This document shows, piece by piece, positions 32,501 to 42,280 of a stretch of 64,000 bases of DNA. This DNA comes from Pseudomonas sp. GM48 (GTDB lineage Bacteria > Pseudomonadota > Gammaproteobacteria > Pseudomonadales > Pseudomonadaceae), in contig NZ_AKJM01000112.1 in the NCBI RefSeq assembly GCF_000282335.1, forward strand, positions 1 through 64,000, given 5' to 3'. Every line of letters starts with the position of its first letter. The stretch's first letter is position 1. The notes under the pieces were generated by a model. That model saw only the letters and a program-made list of their open reading frames with translations, searched no databases and was not told the DNA's origin. Position numbers and translations under genes: made by a program.

Positions 32501-32604
32501 TTTTTTCGAAAGGGATTCGATTGTGAAAGCAGGTGGGGATGCGAAGCTGTTTTTGTGCGCGATTGCGGTTCACGGTGCATTCAGGCGGTGCACGCAGCTT
32601 TGAA

Positions 32605-32694
32605 TGTGGGAGCGGGCTTGCTCGCGAAAGCGGTGTAACAGTCAACAATGATGTTGAATGTTATGGCCCCTTCGCGAGCAAGCCCGCTCCCACA
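32605..32694. repeat. REP pair (BIME)
   Basis: Inverted GGGAGCGGGCTTGCTCGCG-type arms lie just past the ntrC stop. Confidence 0.9.
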
Positions 32695-32716
32695 GGATCG
32701 TGTGCTCAGTGAGTAA

Positions 32717-34153
32717 TCAGGCTTCGTCGCCCTCGTCATCATCCCCACCATCAACCTTCATCCCCAATTCCTTGATCTTGCGCGTCAGGGTGTTGCGGCC
32801 CCAACCCAGCAAAACGGCGGCATCGCGGCGGCGACCGGCGGTGTGTTTGAGGGCGGTCTCGATCATGATCCGCTCGAAGGCCGGCACGGCACTGTCGAGC
32901 AGGCTCGACTGGCCACGGGCCAGCGCCTGGTCGGCCCACTGGCGCAGGGCCTGTTCCCAGTTGGTCACGGGTGCCGAATCCTGCGGCAGGCTCAGCAGCT
33001 CCGGCGGCAGGTCGCCGATGTGCACTTCGCGACCCGAAGCCATCACCGTGATCCAGCGGCAAGTGTTCTCCAGTTGCCGCACGTTGCCGGGCCACGGCAG
33101 GTTCTTCAGGTATTCCTCGGTTTCGTTTTTCAGCAGTTTTGGCTCGACGGCCAGTTCTTGCGCGGCGCGGCCGAGGAAGTGCTTGGCCAGGGTCGGGATG
33201 TCTTCGCGACGGTCCGACAGGCGCGGGATGTGGATGCGGATCACATTCAGGCGATGGAACAAGTCCTCACGGAATTTCCCGGCATGCACCAGGGTTTCCA
33301 GGTTCTGGTGGGTCGCAGCAATGATGCGCACATCGACTTTCACCGGCACATGGCCGCCGACGCGGTAGAACTCGCCATCGGCCAGTACGCGCAGCAAACG
33401 GGTCTGGGTGTCGGCTGGCATGTCGCCGATTTCATCGAGGAACAGCGTGCCGCCGTCGGCCTGTTCAAAGCGCCCGCGACGCAGATTGGCCGCGCCGGTG
33501 AACGCGCCTTTCTCGTGGCCGAACAGTTCGGATTCCATCAGGTCTTTCGGGATCGCCGCCATGTTCAGCGCGATGAACGGCGAAGCGGCGCGCGGGCTGT
33601 GCCGGTGCAGGGCGTGGGCCACCAGTTCTTTACCGGTACCGGACTCGCCGTTGATCAGCACGGTGATGTTGGAGTGGCTCAGGCGGCCGATGGCGCGAAA
33701 CACCTCCTGCATCGCCGGCGCTTCACCGATGATTTCCGGCGTGCGGGTCAGTGCCGGGGCGACTTCCAGGCCCTGCTGCTCCTGAGCGTGCTGGTTGGCG
33801 CGTTTGACCAGGGAGACCGCTTCGTCGACATCGAACGGCTTCGGCAGGTACTCGAAGGCGCCGCCCTGATAGGACGCGACAGCGCTGTCCAGATCGGAGT
33901 GAGCGGTCATGATGATGACCGGCAACCGTGGATGCTGCTCGCGAATCCGCGCCAGAAGGTCCAGGCCGCTGGCGCCGGGCATGCGGATGTCGGAAATGAT
34001 CACGTCCGGCTGCTGACGCGCCAGGCGGCTCATCACGCCATCGGCGCTGTCGAAGCTTTGCGTGGTCATGCCTTCCTGCTGCAGGGCTTTTTCCAGGACC
34101 CAACGGATAGAACGGTCGTCATCGACGATCCACACGGTTTCACTACGGCTCAT
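32717..34153 (-). CDS. ntrC: Nitrogen regulation response regulator NtrC
   Basis: This 478-aa sigma-54 activator has three parts. The receiver domain carries phospho-acceptor Asp55 (IISDIRMPG). The AAA+ domain shows Walker A GESGTGKE, the sigma-54 loop GAFTGA and Walker B TLFLDEIGD. The C-terminal Fis-type helix-turn-helix reads RRDAAVLLGWGRNTLTRKI. When phosphorylated by NtrB it activates genes such as glnA, encoded upstream in this window. Start and ntrB stop overlap by four bases. Confidence 0.97.
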   Translation of the reverse strand: MSRSETVWIVDDDRSIRWVLEKALQQEGMTTQSFDSADGVMSRLARQQPDVIISDIRMPGASGLDLLARIREQHPRLPVIIMTAHSDLDSAVASYQGGAFEYLPKPFDVDEAVSLVKRANQHAQEQQGLEVAPALTRTPEIIGEAPAMQEVFRAIGRLSHSNITVLINGESGTGKELVAHALHRHSPRAASPFIALNMAAIPKDLMESELFGHEKGAFTGAANLRRGRFEQADGGTLFLDEIGDMPADTQTRLLRVLADGEFYRVGGHVPVKVDVRIIAATHQNLETLVHAGKFREDLFHRLNVIRIHIPRLSDRREDIPTLAKHFLGRAAQELAVEPKLLKNETEEYLKNLPWPGNVRQLENTCRWITVMASGREVHIGDLPPELLSLPQDSAPVTNWEQALRQWADQALARGQSSLLDSAVPAFERIMIETALKHTAGRRRDAAVLLGWGRNTLTRKIKELGMKVDGGDDDEGDEA

Positions 34154-35235
34154 GTCGATGTGGCTCCTTGTTCCAGTGGCAGAAAGATCGAGAAAGTGGT
34201 GTGGCCGGGGTGGCTGTCACATTCGATCAGGCCCTGGTGCTGGCTGATGATGTTCTGGGTAATGGCCAGGCCCAGCCCGGTACCGTCCGGACGACCGCTG
34301 ACCATGGGAAAGAAGATGGTTTCCTGAAGTTCCGCAGGAATGCCCGGGCCGTTGTCGATGATCTCGATCTTGGTCACCAGGCGATGGCGCACATGGCCGA
34401 TGGTGAACTGGCGCATGGTGCGGGTGCGCAGGCTGATGCGCCCCAGGCGCAGCTCGTTCTGGCTGCTGATGGCCTGCATGGCGTTGCGCACGATGTTCAG
34501 GACCGCCTGGATCATTTGCTCGCGGTCTATCAGCACGTCCGGAATGCTTGGGTCGTAATCGCGCACCAAGGTGATGCAGCCCTGGCTTTCGGCCTCTACG
34601 AGATGGCAGACGCGCTCCAGCACTTCGTGGACATTGCACGGCGCCAGTGACGGCAACTTGTTGGAGCCGAGCATTCGATCCACCAGGTTACGCAGGCGGT
34701 CGGCTTCTTCGATGATGACGTTGGTGTAGTCGCGCAGGCTTTCTTCCGGCAGTTCCCGGGCCAGCAATTGTGCCGCGCCGCGAATCCCGCCCAACGGGTT
34801 CTTGATTTCATGGGCGAGGCCGCGCACCAGCATCTTGCTGGTTTCCTGCTTCGACAGCTGCGCTTCTTCCTTGGTGATCCGCAGCAAGCGGTCACGGGGG
34901 TGGACTTCGAGCAGCAGCATCGTGTCGCCGTTGCTCAGAATCGGCGTTACCGCGTAGTCGACGGTCAGGGTCTGGCCGGTGAGGGCGGTGAGCATGGCTT
35001 CGCGCTTGGTGAAGGGGTGCGCTTGTTCGACAGCCTGGCGCAACGAGTTCAGCGCTTCGGCCGATTCGGTAAACAATTCGCTGATGAACTGCCCGTGGCT
35101 GCGCTGACCGCTGATGGCCAGCAGCATCTCCGCCGCCGGGTTCATGTACTCGAGGCGCAGTCCGGCGTCGAGCAGGATGGTGGCGGTGGTGAGGTTGTCG
35201 AGTAGCAAACGGTGGAGTGCGTCGCTAATGGTCAT
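34150..35235 (-). CDS. ntrB: Nitrogen sensor histidine kinase NtrB
   Basis: This 361-aa cytoplasmic kinase has an N-terminal PAS domain (about 10-110) and phospho-acceptor His142 (RGLAHEIKNPLGG). The ATPase domain shows ENGP-type IIDNGPGIP and GTGLGLAI. It phosphorylates or dephosphorylates NtrC under PII control. I chose ATG 35235, preceded by AGAGGT, which gives the usual N-terminus MTISDALHRLLLDNL. Confidence 0.96.
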   Translation of the reverse strand: MTISDALHRLLLDNLTTATILLDAGLRLEYMNPAAEMLLAISGQRSHGQFISELFTESAEALNSLRQAVEQAHPFTKREAMLTALTGQTLTVDYAVTPILSNGDTMLLLEVHPRDRLLRITKEEAQLSKQETSKMLVRGLAHEIKNPLGGIRGAAQLLARELPEESLRDYTNVIIEEADRLRNLVDRMLGSNKLPSLAPCNVHEVLERVCHLVEAESQGCITLVRDYDPSIPDVLIDREQMIQAVLNIVRNAMQAISSQNELRLGRISLRTRTMRQFTIGHVRHRLVTKIEIIDNGPGIPAELQETIFFPMVSGRPDGTGLGLAITQNIISQHQGLIECDSHPGHTTFSIFLPLEQGATST

Positions 35236-35465
35236 CGGGACCTCTTTTAGAGCAGAGCATGCGCAAGAAAAAAGCGCTGGTACGGGCAAAATGCAAAAAC
35301 CAAACCAAGGCTCCGAAAAGAAGCGTTCAGCGCCTGAAACAGGCGTTTGACGCTCGTTTGCGTGGCGTTCTGCCGGCTTTTACGGGTACTTTCGAACCAA
35401 AATGGGTTGGAATGTGAGTACGGTGCAAGTATTTGCACCAATATAGTGCGCAAACCTGAACGAGG

Positions 35466-36086
35466 TTAGAAAAGTCGCAGGAAAGGATTTTTTTCTTCGG
35501 CGGGTTTGTCGCCGGGCGGACATTCCGGCCGCTGGCCGTAGTCTTCGAGGGAGCAGGGTTTGATCTTGCGCCTCTGGGCAAGCGACGTGCGCTGCATATG
35601 GAAGGGTTGGCTGGCGGTACGTTCGACAATGCGCCCCTGTTCGTCGAGGATTTCCACGGACAGGGTGTGACTGCCGCGATCGATGTTGCTCAACGGGAAC
35701 ACCGGGCTCAGGCCGGGTTCGGCGGTGGGCTGGCCGTCGAGCAGCAACCGGTAGTGGTGACCAGGTTGCAGGGCGGGTTCGTTGGTGGTGCTGACGATGA
35801 CTTCGCCGGCGCTGCTGTGGATGGTCGCGTCGGGTTCCGGGACCAGGATGCGCAGCACGTCATAGTGGAACAGCGCTTGTTCTTCGGGATTGCTCTCGGC
35901 AAGCAACGGCGCTGCGCTGGTGGGGGTGGCTGCTATTCGATTGGTCATTGTCAGCGGTACACGCCTGGCGTTACCGGTTTTGGGTTGGTCGGTGAAAACC
36001 CGATTGCCTTGGTGGTCGACGTACGTAAAGACCTCCGCCGCGGCGGGCAGCGCGATGAAACAGGCGATCAGCAACCAGGCCTTCAA
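35466..36086 (-). CDS. DUF4124 domain protein (second of a pair)
   Basis: This 206-aa exported protein has signal peptide MKAWLLIACFIALPAAA, then the DUF4124 motif EVFTYVDHQGNRVFTDQP. Its C-terminal half (RGSHTLSVEILDEQGRIVERT) resembles the C-terminal half of its upstream neighbour, which suggests a tandem duplication. It overlaps that neighbour by four bases. Probably periplasmic; function unknown. Confidence 0.85.
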   Translation of the reverse strand: MKAWLLIACFIALPAAAEVFTYVDHQGNRVFTDQPKTGNARRVPLTMTNRIAATPTSAAPLLAESNPEEQALFHYDVLRILVPEPDATIHSSAGEVIVSTTNEPALQPGHHYRLLLDGQPTAEPGLSPVFPLSNIDRGSHTLSVEILDEQGRIVERTASQPFHMQRTSLAQRRKIKPCSLEDYGQRPECPPGDKPAEEKNPFLRLF

Positions 36087-36598
36087 GGCGTGTGCACTCG
36101 TTGCACGGTGAAGGTCACGGTGGGGCTCTGCTGCACAACGTTTTCGCCATCGATCACTTGCACCGCGAGGCGGTGTTCGCCGCGATCGATGTTCACCAGT
36201 TGCAGGATCGGCACATTGCCTGGCTGGCCGTAGGGTTGATCGTCCAGCAGCAGCCGCAACAGATGCGGGCTTTGCAGGCGTGGCTTGATCTGTACGTTAA
36301 CGGTGAACGTGCCGTTGTTGGCACGCAGGGCTTCGGTGGTCGGCAGGCCTGTCAGCTCAAGCACTTCATAGGTCTTGCGAGGTTGTTCATTGCGAGCGGT
36401 TTCAGCAGCAGGTGCGGCTTCGCCGGGAGGCTGGCGCTCAATGCTGTTGAGAGGTGGCAAGAGCACCGGTTGGGCACTGGTGCCGTCAGGCGGTTGATTG
36501 CTGTACGCGGTGGCGCCGTTGGCGTCTGTGTATTTGTAGATCTGCGCCATGGCGGGCAGGGCGATCAACAGCAGGATGAAGAGAAAACCACGACCCAT
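36083..36598 (-). CDS. DUF4124 domain protein (first of a pair)
   Basis: This 171-aa exported protein has signal peptide MGRGFLFILLLIALPAMA, then QIYKYTDANGATAYSNQPP, the DUF4124 signature. A Pro/Ala linker and a C-terminal beta-rich domain follow (RGEHRLAVQVIDGENVVQQS). It lies between glnA and ntrB, as in other pseudomonads as I recall, but no nitrogen role is evident from its sequence. Confidence 0.85.
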   Translation of the reverse strand: MGRGFLFILLLIALPAMAQIYKYTDANGATAYSNQPPDGTSAQPVLLPPLNSIERQPPGEAAPAAETARNEQPRKTYEVLELTGLPTTEALRANNGTFTVNVQIKPRLQSPHLLRLLLDDQPYGQPGNVPILQLVNIDRGEHRLAVQVIDGENVVQQSPTVTFTVQRVHTP

Positions 36599-36713
36599 GG
36601 AATCGACCGGAAACGAAAGCGTTGGGTTGCAGCATAGGTCAGGCTGTGTGTTTGAACCAAGCCGCTAAACATTTGGGTATGGTTTGCGAGATATTCCAGG
36701 CGCCACAAAACCC

Positions 36714-36803
36714 TGTGGGAGCGGGCTTGCTCGCGAAGACGTCAGTACACTCAACATCTGCTTATCAGACAGACCGCTTTCGCGAGCAAGCCCGCTCCCA
36801 CAG
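36714..36803. repeat. REP pair (BIME)
   Basis: Inverted GGGAGCGGGCTTGCTCGCG-type arms lie between glnA and the DUF4124 pair. Confidence 0.9.
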
Positions 36804-36835
36804 GGATGTGCGTCAGCCGTTGAATCGTGGGCAAT

Positions 36836-36869
36836 AAAAAAGGCCTCCCGAAGGAGGCCTCTTTTTGTC
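36836..36869 (-). terminator. glnA terminator
   Basis: AGGCCTCC-CGA-AGGAGGCCT forms a near-perfect stem with A-tract on the left and T-tract on the right, directly after the glnA stop on the minus strand. It could work in both directions. Confidence 0.85.
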
Positions 36870-36895
36870 ACGCCGCTTGCGCAGGCGCTACCGGA

Positions 36896-38302
36896 TCAGC
36901 AGCTGTAGTACAGCTCGTATTCCAGTGGGTGTACGAAGGTACGTACCTTGATTTCTTCTTCGCTCTTCAGGGCGATGTAAGCGTCGATGAAGTCGTCGCT
37001 GAAAACGCCGCCTTTGGTCAGGAACGCACGACCTTTGTCCAGCTCTTCCAGGGCTTCCTTCAGGCTGCCGCAAACTTGTGGAATCTCTTTCGCCTCTTCA
37101 GGCGGCAGGTCGTACAGGTTTTTGTCAGCGGCGTCGCCAGGGTGGATCTTGTTCTGGATGCCGTCCAGGCCAGCCATCAACAGTGCGGCGAAGCACAGGT
37201 ACGGGTTGGCAGCCGGATCCGGGAAGCGTGCTTCGATACGGCGGGCTTTCGGGCTCGACACGTAAGGAATACGGATCGAAGCGGAACGGTTGCGAGCCGA
37301 GTAGGCCAGCATCACTGGAGCTTCGAAGCCTGGAACCAGACGCTTGTAGGAGTTGGTTGCCGGGTTGGTGAAGCCGTTCAGGGCCTTACCGTGCTTGATG
37401 ATGCCGCCGATGAAGTACAGGGCGGTGTCGGACAGGCCGGCATAGCCTTCGCCAGCGAAGGTGTTCTTGCCATCTTTCCAGATGGACATGTGTACGTGCA
37501 TACCCGAGCCGTTGTCGCCGTACAGAGGCTTAGGCATGAAGGTCGCGGTGCGGCCGTAGGCATCGGCTACGTTGTGCACGACGTACTTCAGGGTTTGGGT
37601 TTCGTCGGCTTTCTTCACCAGGGTGTTGAACTTGACGCCGATTTCGTTCTGGCCGGCAGTCGCCACTTCGTGGTGGTGAACTTCGACGGTCAGGCCCATT
37701 TCTTCCAGTGCGTTGCACATGGAGGTACGGATTTCGTGGTCGTGGTCGAACGGTGGAACCGGGAAGTAGCCGCCTTTGACGCCTGGGCGGTGGCCTTTGT
37801 TGCCGCCTTCGATGTCCTGGTCGGACATCCACGAACCTTGTTCAGAGTAGATCTTGAACATGGAGCCGGAAATGTCGGACTTGAACTTGACCTGGTCGAA
37901 GATGAAGAACTCTGGCTCTGGACCGGCGAATACGGTGTCACCGATACCGGTGGCTTTCAGGTGTTCTTCGGCGCGCTTGGCGATCGCACGTGGGTCGCGA
38001 TCGTAGCCTTGCATGCTCGAAGGCTCGATGATGTCGCAGACCAGGATCAGGGTCGGTTCTTCGGTGAACGGATCCAGAACAGCGGTGGAGTCGTCCGGCA
38101 TCAGGATCATGTCGGAGGCTTCGATGCCTTTCCAGCCAGCGATGGAGGAACCGTCGAACATTTTGCCGACTTCGAAGAAGTCGTCATCCAGCGCATCGCG
38201 AGCCGGCATGGTCACGTGGTGCTGAGTGCCTTTGGTGTCCGTGAAGCGCAGATCAATCCACTTGACGTCATGATCTTTGATGAGTTGAACCGACTTCGAC
38301 AT
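36896..38302 (-). CDS. glnA: Glutamine synthetase type I GlnA
   Basis: This 468-aa enzyme makes glutamine from glutamate and ammonia. Visible are the substrate/metal segments GSSIAGWKGIEASDM, FDQVKFKSD, NGSGMHVHMSIWKDG and the adenylylation site Tyr397 (DKNLYDLPPEE), so it is controlled by GlnE. The length is canonical. A sigma-54 promoter lies about 100 bases upstream, and ntrBC follow downstream on the same strand. Confidence 0.98.
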   Translation of the reverse strand: MSKSVQLIKDHDVKWIDLRFTDTKGTQHHVTMPARDALDDDFFEVGKMFDGSSIAGWKGIEASDMILMPDDSTAVLDPFTEEPTLILVCDIIEPSSMQGYDRDPRAIAKRAEEHLKATGIGDTVFAGPEPEFFIFDQVKFKSDISGSMFKIYSEQGSWMSDQDIEGGNKGHRPGVKGGYFPVPPFDHDHEIRTSMCNALEEMGLTVEVHHHEVATAGQNEIGVKFNTLVKKADETQTLKYVVHNVADAYGRTATFMPKPLYGDNGSGMHVHMSIWKDGKNTFAGEGYAGLSDTALYFIGGIIKHGKALNGFTNPATNSYKRLVPGFEAPVMLAYSARNRSASIRIPYVSSPKARRIEARFPDPAANPYLCFAALLMAGLDGIQNKIHPGDAADKNLYDLPPEEAKEIPQVCGSLKEALEELDKGRAFLTKGGVFSDDFIDAYIALKSEEEIKVRTFVHPLEYELYYSC

Positions 38303-38399
38303 AGTGTCCTCCGGGTGGCTTCGGGCTAGTAATGGATGCCCTTAAATGTGGGTGATGCCGGCGCGAATACTCTGCCAAGGCAACCTGCCTCACAAGGGA

Positions 38400-38414
38400 G
38401 CAAATTGCATGCCA
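38400..38414 (-). promoter_or_regulatory. Sigma-54 promoter of glnA
   Basis: On the minus strand the bases read TGGCATGCAATTTGC, matching the -24/-12 consensus TGGCAC-N5-TTGC with one change in the first box and exact spacing. Transcription would start near 38387, giving a leader of about 85 bases. This fits NtrC control of glnA. A GGTGC half-site farther upstream (about 38529-38533) may belong to an NtrC enhancer site. Confidence 0.8.
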
Positions 38415-38560
38415 GTGCCCCACCATGGGTTTTTTGCCCCAAAAACACGCTAGTGAGGGCATTTTGCGCTTTAAAGCAGAAAATCTCGCCCTGTAATGTG
38501 GCGCTAAATCCAATAAGTGACCTGTTTTGGTGCGCGCAAAACCTTCTGCACATTAACTGG

Positions 38561-38588
38561 TTAAACCTTGAGCAATTTCCGCTATAAT
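38561..38588 (+). promoter_or_regulatory. Candidate thiI promoter
   Basis: A perfect -10 TATAAT lies at 38583-38588, 42 bases before thiI, with TTAAAC at 38561-38566 as a weak -35 and 16-base spacing. Confidence 0.6.
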
Positions 38589-38630
38589 CCGCGCCCCCCT
38601 TTTTCGGCAGGCCCTGCGCGCGCTGTTTCC

Positions 38631-40085
38631 ATGAAATTAATCGTAAAAGTCTTCCCCGAGATCACCATCAAGAGCCGCCCGGTACGGATGCGTTTCATCC
38701 GTCAATTGGCCAAGAACATCCGTGCCGTGCTCCGCGATCTGGACCCGGCCGTGGTGGTGAACGGCGTGTGGGACAACCTCGAGCTGGAAACCCGCGTCAC
38801 CGAGCCCAAAGCCTTGAAAGAGATGGGCGAGCGCCTGAGCTGCATGCCGGGCATCGCGCATTTCCTGCAGGTCGATGAATACCCGTACGTCGACTTCGAC
38901 GACGTGCTTGAAAAGTGCAAGCTGCACTATGGCGATGCGCTGGCCGGCAAGATCTTTTCGGTGCGCTGCAAGCGCGCGGGCAAGCACCCGTTCAGCTCCA
39001 TGGATGTCGAAAAATACGTCGGCAGCCAGTTGCGTCGCCAGTGCGGCGCCGCCGGAATTGACCTGAAAAACCCGGAAATCGAAGTCCGTATCGAAATTCG
39101 CGACCAACGGTTGTTTGTGATCCATAACCAGCATAACGGCATTGGCGGTTATCCGCTGGGCGCGCTGGAGCAGACGCTGGTGCTGATGTCCGGCGGCTTC
39201 GACTCCACCGTGGCGGCCTACCAGATCATGCGCCGCGGCCTGATGGCGCATTTCTGCTTCTTCAACCTGGGCGGACGTGCCCATGAACTGGGCGTCATGG
39301 AAGTCGCGCATTTCATCTGGAAGAAGTACGGCAGCTCCCAGCGCGTGTTATTTGTCAGTGTGCCGTTCGAAGAAGTGCTGGGCGAAATTCTCGGCAAAGT
39401 CGATAACAGTCATATGGGCGTAGTATTGAAGCGTATGATGTTGCGCGCTTCGTCCCAAATTGCCGATCGACTGCACATCGAGGCACTGGTCACCGGTGAG
39501 GCGATCTCCCAGGTGTCGAGCCAGACATTGCCGAACCTGTCGGTGATTGATTGCGTGACCGACAAACTGGTCTTGCGCCCGCTGATCGCCAGCCACAAAC
39601 AGGACATCATCGATACGGCCAACGAAATCGGCACCGCCGATTTCGCCCGGCACATGCCGGAGTACTGCGGCGTCATCTCGGTCAATCCGAAGACGGCCGC
39701 CAAGCGCTACCGTGTCGAGCACGAAGAGAAAGAATTCGATATGGCGGTGCTCGAGCGTGCGCTCGAAAACGCCAAGCTGGTGCCGATCGATCGGGTGATC
39801 GACGAATTGGGCCAGGACCTGCAGATTGAAGAAGTCAGCGAAGCGCTGGCCGGTCAGATCGTCATCGACATCCGTCACCCGGATGCCGCTGAAGACGACC
39901 CGCTGGACCTTGCTGGCATCGAGGTACAAACGATGCCGTTTTATGCACTGAACGCTCGTTTCAAGGAACTGGACCCTACTCGCCAGTACCTGCTGTATTG
40001 CGACAAAGGCGTGATGAGTCGCCTGCATGCCCACCATTTGCTCAGTGAGGGGCATGCCAATGTGCGCGTTTATCGACCGAGCTAA
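38631..40085 (+). CDS. thiI: tRNA 4-thiouridylase / sulfurtransferase ThiI
   Basis: This 484-aa enzyme makes 4-thiouridine in tRNA and supports thiamine synthesis. It has an N-terminal ferredoxin-like and THUMP region (1-165), a PP-loop pyrophosphatase domain (LVLMSGGFDSTVAAYQ) and a C-terminal rhodanese domain with the sulfur-carrying Cys457 (YLLYCDKGVMS). ATG 38631 gives the family N-terminus MKLIVKVFPEITIKS; the frame stays open upstream. Confidence 0.96.
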   Translation: MKLIVKVFPEITIKSRPVRMRFIRQLAKNIRAVLRDLDPAVVVNGVWDNLELETRVTEPKALKEMGERLSCMPGIAHFLQVDEYPYVDFDDVLEKCKLHYGDALAGKIFSVRCKRAGKHPFSSMDVEKYVGSQLRRQCGAAGIDLKNPEIEVRIEIRDQRLFVIHNQHNGIGGYPLGALEQTLVLMSGGFDSTVAAYQIMRRGLMAHFCFFNLGGRAHELGVMEVAHFIWKKYGSSQRVLFVSVPFEEVLGEILGKVDNSHMGVVLKRMMLRASSQIADRLHIEALVTGEAISQVSSQTLPNLSVIDCVTDKLVLRPLIASHKQDIIDTANEIGTADFARHMPEYCGVISVNPKTAAKRYRVEHEEKEFDMAVLERALENAKLVPIDRVIDELGQDLQIEEVSEALAGQIVIDIRHPDAAEDDPLDLAGIEVQTMPFYALNARFKELDPTRQYLLYCDKGVMSRLHAHHLLSEGHANVRVYRPS

Positions 40086-40224
40086 GTGCCCGGGGCTGTT
40101 TGCCTGTGGCCTGCGTCACCGGCCCCCCGATGCCACCGTCAAGCTGTAACGGCTTTCACGGACGCTACTGTTAATCGCTGCCAAGACTTGTCAGCACACC
40201 GAATCCTCTGATCGAGATACACAA

Positions 40225-42045
40225 GTGATCGAAAATCTACGTAACATCGCCATCATTGCCCACGTTGACCATGGTAAAACCACCCTGGTAGACAAACTCC
40301 TGCGTCAATCCGGCACCCTGGAGCGCAACGAGCTCAACGACGAGCGCGTGATGGACTCCAACGACCAGGAAAAAGAGCGCGGTATTACCATTCTGGCGAA
40401 AAACACCGCCATCAACTGGAACGGCTACCACATCAACATCGTGGACACCCCGGGCCACGCCGACTTCGGCGGCGAAGTTGAACGCGTAATGTCGATGGTT
40501 GACTCCGTTCTGCTGCTGGTTGACGCTCAAGACGGCCCTATGCCGCAAACCCGTTTCGTGACCAAGAAGGCTTTCGAAGCCGGCCTGCGTCCAATCGTGT
40601 GCATCAACAAGGTTGACCGTCCAGGCGCGCGTCCGGACTGGGTTCTGGACCAGATCTTCGACCTGTTCGACAACCTGGGCGCCACCGAAGAACAGCTGGA
40701 CTTCAAAGTCGTCTACGCCTCGGCCCTGAACGGTATTGCCGGTCTGGACCACACCGAAATGGCTGAAGACATGACCCCGCTGTACCAGTCGATCGTCGAC
40801 AACGTACCGGCGCCGGCTGTTGACCGTGAAGGTCCGTTCCAGATGCAAATCTCCGCACTGGACTACAACAGCTTCCTGGGTGTTATCGGCGTTGGCCGTA
40901 TCGCTCGTGGTCGCGTCAAGCCGAACACCCCGGTTGTCGCTATCGGCGCCGACGGCAAGAAGCGTAACGGTCGTATCCTGAAGCTGATGGGTCACCACGG
41001 TCTGCACCGTGTAGACGTTGAAGAAGCTGCTGCAGGCGACATCGTATGCATCAGCGGTATGGACTCGCTGTTCATCTCCGACACCCTGTGCCACCCGGAC
41101 ACCGTTGAAGCGATGAAGCCGTTGACCGTCGACGAGCCAACCGTTTCCATGACCTTCCAGGTAAACGACTCGCCATTCTGCGGTAAAGAAGGCAAGTTCG
41201 TGACTTCCCGTAACATCAAGGAACGTCTGGACAAAGAGCTGCTGTACAACGTTGCACTGCGCGTTGAAGAAGGCGACTCGGCTGACAAGTTCAAGGTTTC
41301 CGGCCGTGGCGAGCTGCACCTCTCGGTACTGATCGAAACCATGCGTCGCGAAGGCTTCGAAATGGCTGTAGGCCGTCCGGAAGTGATCATCCGTCTGGTT
41401 GACGGCGTGAAGCACGAACCGTTTGAAAACGTCACCATCGACCTGCCGGAAGAATCCCAGGGCAAGGTGATGGAAGAGATGGGCCTGCGTAAGGGCGACC
41501 TGACCAACATGGTGCCGGATGGCAAGGGCCGTGTACGTCTGGAATACAACATCCCTGCTCGTGGTCTGATCGGTTTCCGTAACCAGTTCCTGACCCTGAC
41601 CAACGGCGCTGGCATCCTGACCTCGATCTTCGACCGTTACGACGTGATGAAGTCCGGCGACATGTCCGGCCGTCAGAACGGCGTTCTGGTTTCGGTTGAA
41701 ACCGGCAAGGCACTGACCTACTCCCTGGAAACCCTGCAGGCGCGTGGCAAGCTGTTCGTTGAACACGGTCAGGAAATCTACAACGGTCAGATCGTTGGCC
41801 TGAACAGCCGTGACAACGACCTGGGCGTCAACCCTACCAAGGGCAAGAAGCTCGACAACATGCGTGCTTCGGGTAAAGACGAAACCATCGCCCTGGTTCC
41901 ACCTGTTCGCTTCACCCTGGAACAGGCTCTGGAATTCATCCAGGACGATGAATTGTGTGAAGTGACTCCAAAGTCGATTCGCCTGCGTAAGAAAATTCTT
42001 GACGAAAGCGAGCGTACCCGCGCTGCCAAGAAAGCCAAGGCATAA
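40225..42045 (+). CDS. typA: Translational GTPase TypA/BipA
   Basis: This 606-aa ribosome-associated GTPase has G1 AHVDHGKTT, G2 in ERGITI, G3 DTPGHADF and G4 NKVDRPGARPDWV, followed by EF-G-like domains and the TypA C-terminal domain. It acts in ribosome assembly and stress adaptation. The start is GTG 40225. The last codons and the terminator are duplicated 249 bases downstream. Confidence 0.97.
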   Translation: MIENLRNIAIIAHVDHGKTTLVDKLLRQSGTLERNELNDERVMDSNDQEKERGITILAKNTAINWNGYHINIVDTPGHADFGGEVERVMSMVDSVLLLVDAQDGPMPQTRFVTKKAFEAGLRPIVCINKVDRPGARPDWVLDQIFDLFDNLGATEEQLDFKVVYASALNGIAGLDHTEMAEDMTPLYQSIVDNVPAPAVDREGPFQMQISALDYNSFLGVIGVGRIARGRVKPNTPVVAIGADGKKRNGRILKLMGHHGLHRVDVEEAAAGDIVCISGMDSLFISDTLCHPDTVEAMKPLTVDEPTVSMTFQVNDSPFCGKEGKFVTSRNIKERLDKELLYNVALRVEEGDSADKFKVSGRGELHLSVLIETMRREGFEMAVGRPEVIIRLVDGVKHEPFENVTIDLPEESQGKVMEEMGLRKGDLTNMVPDGKGRVRLEYNIPARGLIGFRNQFLTLTNGAGILTSIFDRYDVMKSGDMSGRQNGVLVSVETGKALTYSLETLQARGKLFVEHGQEIYNGQIVGLNSRDNDLGVNPTKGKKLDNMRASGKDETIALVPPVRFTLEQALEFIQDDELCEVTPKSIRLRKKILDESERTRAAKKAKA

Positions 42046-42110
42046 GATTTAGCCCCGGCTGAACGAAAACGCCCCCGGTCGAAAGGCCGGGGGCGTTTTT
42101 GTTTGTGTGG
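42032..42110 (+). repeat. Direct repeat, copy 1 (typA tail plus terminator)
   Basis: These 79 bases recur at 42281-42359 with a single substitution (CGCCCCCGG against CGCTCCCGG). Copy 1 includes the last codons of typA and its terminator, whose stem is CCCCCGG...CCGGGGG at about 42072-42096 followed by T5. Confidence 0.9.
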
Positions 42111-42230
42111 CCGTAGCAGCTGCCGAGCCTGCGAGGCTGCGTTCGGGCGCGCAGCGGCCGCAAAACGCTTACGACTGCTTCGCAGCCGAACGCGGCCTCG
42201 CTGGGGCTCGACCGCTGCTACATCGAGCAG
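42110..42230. repeat. Second-family palindromic repeat
   Basis: Two inverted arms (CCGTAGCAGCTGCCGAGCCT on the left and CGACCGCTGCTAC on the right) enclose CGACTGCTTCGCAGCCGAAC. The family is the same as at 37-88. The element lies between the two direct-repeat copies. Confidence 0.65.
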
Positions 42231-42280
42231 TAACGGTCGTTAAAACTTTTCGAGGGTTTGGCGGATCACTGCGCTCGAAC

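Noticed and set aside
40237..41766. 509-codon minus-strand ORF opposite typA
   Set aside because: It is a shadow of typA codon bias with no motif of its own.
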